A DNA stretch of 64,000 bases from the NCBI GenBank assembly GCA_026874595.1, contig CM049318.1:12629241-12693240 (forward strand). The letters are read 5' to 3'. The stretch's first letter is position 1. Every line of letters begins with the position of its first letter. The notes under the pieces were generated by a model, which saw only the letters and a list, made by a program, of their open reading frames with translations, ran no database searches and was not told the DNA's origin. Position numbers and translations under genes: made by a program. Of the stretch, positions 59,655-64,000 are shown piece by piece. The stretch is from Sipunculus nudus (Eukaryota > Annelida > Sipuncula > Golfingiida > Sipunculidae).

Positions 59655-60375
59655 TATTCCAAATTAGTGGTACCCTGTGTGATAGGGCCAGAATAATGCC
59701 CTGGGAACCACTGTGTTTAGGGTAGTCTACCCCTATTCACACTATTTGAGTAAAGCACATCCTGATATGATGGTGGAACTGTGAGTGTAGTGATAGAATA
59801 GTGCATAATATAGGACTGAACTGTTTATGTACCCGAACTGTTTAATAATGTTCATGCATAAACCATACATGATATGAAAACGCACCTACCTTACAGTATA
59901 TTACAGTATATTATATGTCAGAGATGGTTACACATCTCTATTATGTAATAATGTTCATGTATACACCTGATTTGTATTGGACATGATAACATACTTGCAC
60001 CTGATCTGGTTGAATTGCATCCATATATGAGACTGAATAATGTAATAATGTAATTGACCTTTATTAGTGAGTACCTTAGTATAGGCACTCATGGGATAAA
60101 GGGATGGTGAGCCAAAGACTGAGAGAGGCGGTAAACTTAATGCCTTAATCATAGGTGATATTATTGAGAGATGGTGACCTATGTTGGTCTGTTGTTATGG
60201 TGAAAACAAGGAACTGTGTTTTATTTCATATGAACTCTGTGAATCTCTCAACTAGCTATTTTCTATATTAACTATATTATGAACCAAGGAAAATACAGTA
60301 GAGATATATATGATAATTATCCTTAAAGTAAAGTAACATCACTCCTGACTATAATACAACCATGTACTTGCTTAT
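59655..60375 (+). other. Gypsy 3' internal region, no env
   Basis: About 720 bp between the pol stop and the polypurine tract. No envelope-like or other frame is present. Confidence 0.6.
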
Positions 60376-60386
60376 GGGGGAGGTGA
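60376..60386 (+). promoter_or_regulatory. Polypurine tract of gypsy element
   Basis: GGGGGAGGTGA directly precedes the right LTR and is the expected primer for plus-strand DNA synthesis (one T interrupts it). Confidence 0.75.
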
Positions 60387-60594
60387 TGTAGTGATCTCTG
60401 TTTGGAGAGTGTAAGGCATGCACTATATTGTAGTCATTGTGCGGAGGTTAGGTAACTTCCTCATCCGGTTTAGTTAGAGACCTGGGCACATGGCGGGACC
60501 TCGTCTGTTGGCTGTGAATAAACCTTGTGAAGGACAAACAGAGTTTGGGGTGTGAACTTGTATATATGTGGTGAGAAGGAAAACAACCCTTATA
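60387..60594 (+). repeat. Right LTR (208 bp)
   Basis: Matches the left LTR except for about four substitutions (three transversions or transitions near the cttcctcatcc and ggctgtgaa positions and one in gtttgggg). Followed by the TTTT duplication at 60595. Confidence 0.92.
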
Positions 60595-60785
60595 TTTTAT
60601 AAAATCATGTTACTTCGGTCGGATGTGTAAATATACTGGACGGATACACAATACATTCACATGCACATCACACGGTAAATCGGCATTTCCGGACAATATC
60701 AATGCCTGCGAATGCCCTCACCATATCTTGAGGAGGCACACTAGAACATGAAATCGGAGTTCTTCCTTTTTTCTTCGATGAGCAC

Positions 60786-60858
60786 GGGCGTGTGGCACAA
60801 TGGATAACGCGTCTGACTACGGATCAGAAGATTCCAGGCTCGAATCCTGGCACGCTCG
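60786..60858 (+). tRNA. tRNA-Arg(ACG), array copy (A/B box changes)
   Basis: Anticodon ACG and stems kept, but the A box reads tggcacaatgg (G to A) and the T loop starts CTCGAAT in place of TTCGAAT. The T54 change would remove the conserved T54-A58 contact, so promoter strength and folding may suffer. Confidence 0.75.
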
Positions 60859-61629
60859 AAACCTTTTACAGACGAAGAATCTAATGTCTTTTTCTCCATC
60901 TGTTCGTGCATGTTCAAAATTATTTAATCACTATGACTTTTATTTTCAAGAAACAAAAAAAAAAAGGACTTATTTTCAAGGATGGCACTTTCGGTAGATC
61001 GTTTTCCATGTTAAATACATCATTTACTGTTTTATAAAACCATATAATTAGTGTGTTAGTGTTACCATAATATTCCAGGCTCGATTCCTGGAATTCTCGT
61101 ACCTTTCCTTATATTTGGCCCATCATGGGCCGATATTTAAAATGTTACAAAGGGCTTTTATTTTTAGGTTTCTGTGTAAAGTAACTTGCATGCTCGAGAC
61201 CTTTTCGTGATGAAGGTAAGTATTACTCTTTAATAAAATCACGTTACTTCAGTCGTATTGTGTAAAAACACTGGACGGATACACAATATATTTACATGCA
61301 CATCACACGGTGAATCGGCATTCCCGGACAATATCAATGCCTGCGAAGACCCTAACCATATCTTGAGGAAGCATACTAGGATATGAAATTTTTTTCTTTC
61401 AACGGAAGAAGAAGCAAATATGTCTTTTCTGTCTGTGTTAGAGCATGTTCAAAATCTTTTCGAGATGAAGCAAGTATGTACCTTTTATAAAATCACGTTT
61501 CTTCGGTCAGATGTGTAAAAATACTGGACGGATACTCAATATATTCACATGCACATCACACGGTAAATCGGCAATTCCGGACACTATCAATGCCTGGGAA
61601 GGCCCTTACGATATCTTGAGGAGGCACTC

Positions 61630-61886
61630 TAGGACAAATACAAATACAAATACAAATGTTTATTGTCACAATACGCCCTCTGGGGGCCAAGGACTACATT
61701 ATGCAGGGTGTAGTAGAAAAATACTTTTACATGTAAACAAATACAATATACCTAATGGAAAATCTCCACATGCAAACATCAAGTGACAAATATTTGCACA
61801 TGTAATACTAGGTACAAACTAATTGTGCTATAATTAAACCATATAAAAGATCTGTTAAACATGTATCACTAATCCTTAGTGAATAC

Positions 61887-61917
<31 letters not shown>

Positions 61918-62036
61918 TATTCACACACATGCATGTGCATACACACATATATACACGTATATATATACACATGCACATACCACAGTACACAAACATATAT
62001 ACACGTATATAAATATATACAAATCGACATAGGACA
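61630..62036. repeat. 7-bp duplication around a LINE 3' fragment
   Basis: TAGGACA occurs at 61630-61636 and 62030-62036, and only once in other array modules (ctctaggacatgaaatcgg), marking an insertion. Confidence 0.7.
61637..62029 (-). mobile_element. 5'-truncated LINE 3' end with (ATTTGT)n tail
   Basis: On the minus strand the insertion ends gacaataaacatttgtatttgtatttgtatttg, i.e. a polyadenylation-like aataaa followed by a short-period tail, as in several invertebrate LINE families. The distal part holds (TA)n and (CA)-rich tracts (about 61885-62015). No coding part remains. Confidence 0.6.
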
Positions 62037-62073
62037 TGAAATCGGAATTCTTCCTTTTTATTTGGTACAGCAC

Positions 62074-62146
62074 GGGCGTCTGGCGCAATGGATAACGCGT
62101 CTGACTACATATCAGAAGATTCCCGGTTCGAATTCTGGCACGCTCG
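62074..62146 (+). pseudogene. tRNA-Arg-derived copy with altered anticodon
   Basis: The anticodon loop is CTACATA, so the triplet is ACA (a Cys-codon reader) instead of ACG. The acceptor reads GGGCGTC, breaking the last pair with CACGCTC, and the T stem CCCGG/TCTGG has mismatches. The downstream TTTT terminator is also lost (ctcgaagaatc). Best read as a pseudogene at the edge of the array. Confidence 0.75.
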
Positions 62147-62559
62147 AAGAATCAAATGTCTTTTTCTCCATCTGTTCGTGCATGTTCAAAATGATAGAAC
62201 CACTCTAACTTTCGGTTTCATTAAACAAAAAAAAAGGACTTATGTGCAAGGATGGGACTTTCGGTAGATCGTTTTCCATGTTAAATACATCATTTACTGT
62301 TTTATAAAACCATATAATTTGTGTGTTAGTGTTACCATAATATTCCAGGCGCGATTCCTGGAATGCTCGCTACCTTTCCTTATATGTGACCCATCATCGG
62401 CCGATATTTAAAATGTTTCAAAGGGCTCTAACGTTTAGTTTTCTACGTAAAGATACTGGCACGCTCGAGATGAAGCAAGTATGTACTTTTTATAAAATCA
62501 CGTTACTTCGGTCGGATGTGTAAAAATACTGGACGGATACATAATATATTCACATCGCC

Positions 62560-62770
62560 AGTATAGTTAATTTGATGGTAATATTCCAGGGTTAGAACTT
62601 TTTGGGACTCAACATATCTAAGTGAAATTTTCCATGACTAAAGTCCTTGGAGGACTAGTATCTCTGGGACACTCTGGGTTGCCATCTTGGGCTGTTTGTA
62701 TTTGTGGTCATGGACATTAAATCATAGTGTGTCTGTCTCCAAGCTATCAGTGTACTCTCTTTATAATACT
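62560..62770 (+). repeat. Candidate 5' LTR of a second LTR element
   Basis: The array sequence breaks at about 62556. A 211-bp stretch then starts AGTATAG and ends ATAATACT, so its ends are inverted (AGTAT/ATACT), and directly precedes a GGCGTGGTGGCAGCGGTTCC box resembling a primer-binding site. The partner LTR would be outside the window, so this is unproven. Confidence 0.4.
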
Positions 62771-62929
62771 GGCGTGGTGGCAGCGGTTCCATAACCCACT
62801 GAGCAACAAACAGCAGTGCAAAGTGAGTTAACACCAAAAGCTAACAAGGAAACAGCACAGTAAATCTTGACTGTGAGCTAAGCTTTATAAGTTAAGTCAA
62901 CACACTTGATTTTAAAAACAACAGTCACT

Positions 62930-64000
62930 ATGGCCACTTGTAGAGCTTCAAAGCAATGGTGCTTAAGCAAATCAGAGACTGTTTCAAGTTTTGAAAATTG
63001 GCGCCAGAACCTTACATATACATTGACATTAGATCTATACTTTGCGCCCTTCCTGACAGAGGGGTTTACTTGGAGAAAATATAGTAAGAATGACCCTCTC
63101 CGAGGTTTTGTGAATGATACAACAGATATTCCTGTACCACAAAGACACACAGGTCAACAGAAAGCCAATATGCTTGAGTTAATGTTGGGCCAAATAGCAA
63201 ATTATTGCCCCATCATTTCACGAGCTACCATTGTGAAAAAATCTACCTCAGTTGAGCAGATCTGGCAAGTAATCCGGGCACACTTCGGTTTCCAGTCAAC
63301 CGGAGGCCATTTTCTGGATGTTGCAGAGAATAAACGCGAGCCAGATGAACGCCCTGAGGATCTTTATCAGAGACTGATGGCCTTCGTGGAGGACAATCTC
63401 TTACGCTGTAATGGTGGTATAAGCCATCACGGAGACAGTGTGTGTGAGGATGAGGAAATATCCCCGTCACTAGAAAATCTTGTTACTGTTATGTTGCTTA
63501 AACTTGTGCATAAAGACCTTCCAAAACTTGTTAAACAAAGGTATGGCACGGAGCTCCGTACGCGCACTCTTGCCTCTATAAAGCCTGGAATATCACAGGC
63601 TCTCAACAGTCTTTTGGAGGAGATCCATTGCTTACATGAAGCCCGAGCTATGAGGTCCTTTACACCAAGATCAGACTTCCAAGGGGTTCCACGGAACATG
63701 ACCAAACCACGAGCAAAGCCTACCAAATCCTTCCCATTGTGTAAACAAGCAGGTCGTCAGAATGACAATCATTTTTTAAGTGAATGTAAGTACTTGCCAG
63801 AAAGAGACAGACGATACATAACAAAAGCTAGATTGATTTAAGAAATTTTAGATGATGAGTACGATGGACAAGATATCGAAAGTCGTACAGTAGACACGCT
63901 CAGTGAGAGACCGCAACCTGACACCCAACCCTGCGCAAGGAAGGTGCAGGTCTCTCAGTCTCCATACTTAGATGTTTTCCACCAACATCATACTCCTCGA
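62930..64000 (+). CDS. Gag(-pol) of a second LTR retrotransposon, runs off the window
   Basis: From ATG 62930 ([26 protein letters not shown]) the frame runs 303 codons to a TAA at 63839-63841. It has a gag-like helical region (residues about 20-180: [32 protein letters not shown]) and a zinc-knuckle-like [32 protein letters not shown]. Beyond the TAA the same frame stays open to the window end, with [17 protein letters not shown], the kind of sequence that precedes the protease in related Ty3/gypsy-like polyproteins. The TAA is therefore either a premature stop or a readthrough site. The knuckle's first Cys pair appears as PLC-K (one Cys lost). Family placement is from memory of the motif and is tentative. 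Confidence 0.65.

Larger units (their letters stand above)
44526..60594 (+). mobile_element. Ty3/gypsy LTR retrotransposon with nested insertion
   Basis: About 16.07 kb between 4-bp duplications; about 6.1 kb without the 9.95-kb LINE insertion. Order: LTR, primer-binding site, gag with zinc knuckle, aspartic protease, RT, RNase H, a PHD-like cysteine-rich segment, integrase, short 3' region, polypurine tract, LTR. RT before integrase marks Ty3/gypsy. No env-like frame follows pol. The LTRs differ at about 4 of 208 positions, so insertion was fairly recent, but pol has several frameshifts and stops, so this copy cannot encode a complete polyprotein. Confidence 0.92.
32339..62556 (+). repeat. 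tRNA-Arg(ACG) tandem array with higher-order period
   Basis: Modules of about 630 bp (tRNA plus about 555 bp spacer) alternate with modules of about 510 bp that share the spacer but lack the tRNA. Spacer landmarks are a catcatttactgttttataaaacc box, ccataatattccagg...ttcctgg, gatatttaaaatgttacaaagggct, and cacatcacacgg(t)aaatcggcatt. After removing insertions, the start-to-start distance from the copy at 32729 to that at 35669 is about 2.94 kb, and from 35669 to 43447 about 2.92 kb. Equivalent positions share private mutations, so the repeat unit is higher order. Interrupted by a MULE, a SINE, a gypsy element and a LINE fragment. Confidence 0.85.

Overview
The window looks like gene-poor, transposon-rich nuclear DNA from an animal, most likely a lophotrochozoan and probably a bivalve mollusc. 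The grounds are metazoan-type tRNA genes (one split by a short intron), GT-AG introns in a transposon gene, Helitron/Helentron-like elements with asymmetric terminal repeats, many AGGTCA-rich dispersed repeats, Tx1/L1-type LINEs and Ty3/gypsy elements. The taxon is an inference. I found no convincing host protein-coding gene.

Layout. (1) 1-13.6 kb: AT-rich non-coding DNA with microsatellites, three small MITE-like elements or palindromes, a degenerate GGAACCT minisatellite, a tRNA-Ser/tRNA-Ala pair only 5 nt apart, and a single tRNA-Arg. (2) 13.6-19 kb: two Helitron-like elements flank a pogo/Tigger-like element with perfect 24-bp inverted ends; the first Helitron copy has grown by internal 327-391 bp tandem repeats. 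(3) 19-25.9 kb: mostly anonymous DNA, an intron-containing tRNA-Tyr, a LINE reverse-transcriptase remnant and a small MITE. (4) 25.9-32.3 kb: two more Helitron-like copies, AGGTCA-rich repeats including a ~160-bp tandem array carrying perfect AGGTCAnnnTGACCT palindromes, and a tRNA-Arg pseudogene. (5) 32.3-62.6 kb: a tandem array of tRNA-Arg(ACG) modules with a ~2.9-kb higher-order period, interrupted by a 4.4-kb MULE-like DNA transposon (9-bp target duplication inside a tRNA gene), a 423-bp tRNA-derived SINE, a ~16-kb Ty3/gypsy element and a LINE 3' fragment. (6) 62.56 kb to the end: the 5' part of a second LTR retrotransposon, whose gag-pol frame runs off the window.

Nesting. The gypsy element (LTRs 208 bp, about 98% identical, TTTT target duplication, tRNA-Lys(CUU)-type primer site) sits in a spacer of the tRNA array. 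Its pol is split near the 3' end by a ~9.95-kb insertion flanked by a 16-bp duplication. The insertion is a minus-strand Tx1/L1-like LINE whose 3' side consists of 3.4 kb of the AGGTCA-rich repeat, which contains a 977-bp tandem duplication. All protein-coding capacity seen is transposon-derived and most of it is broken by frameshifts or stops. The intact genes are the tRNAs.
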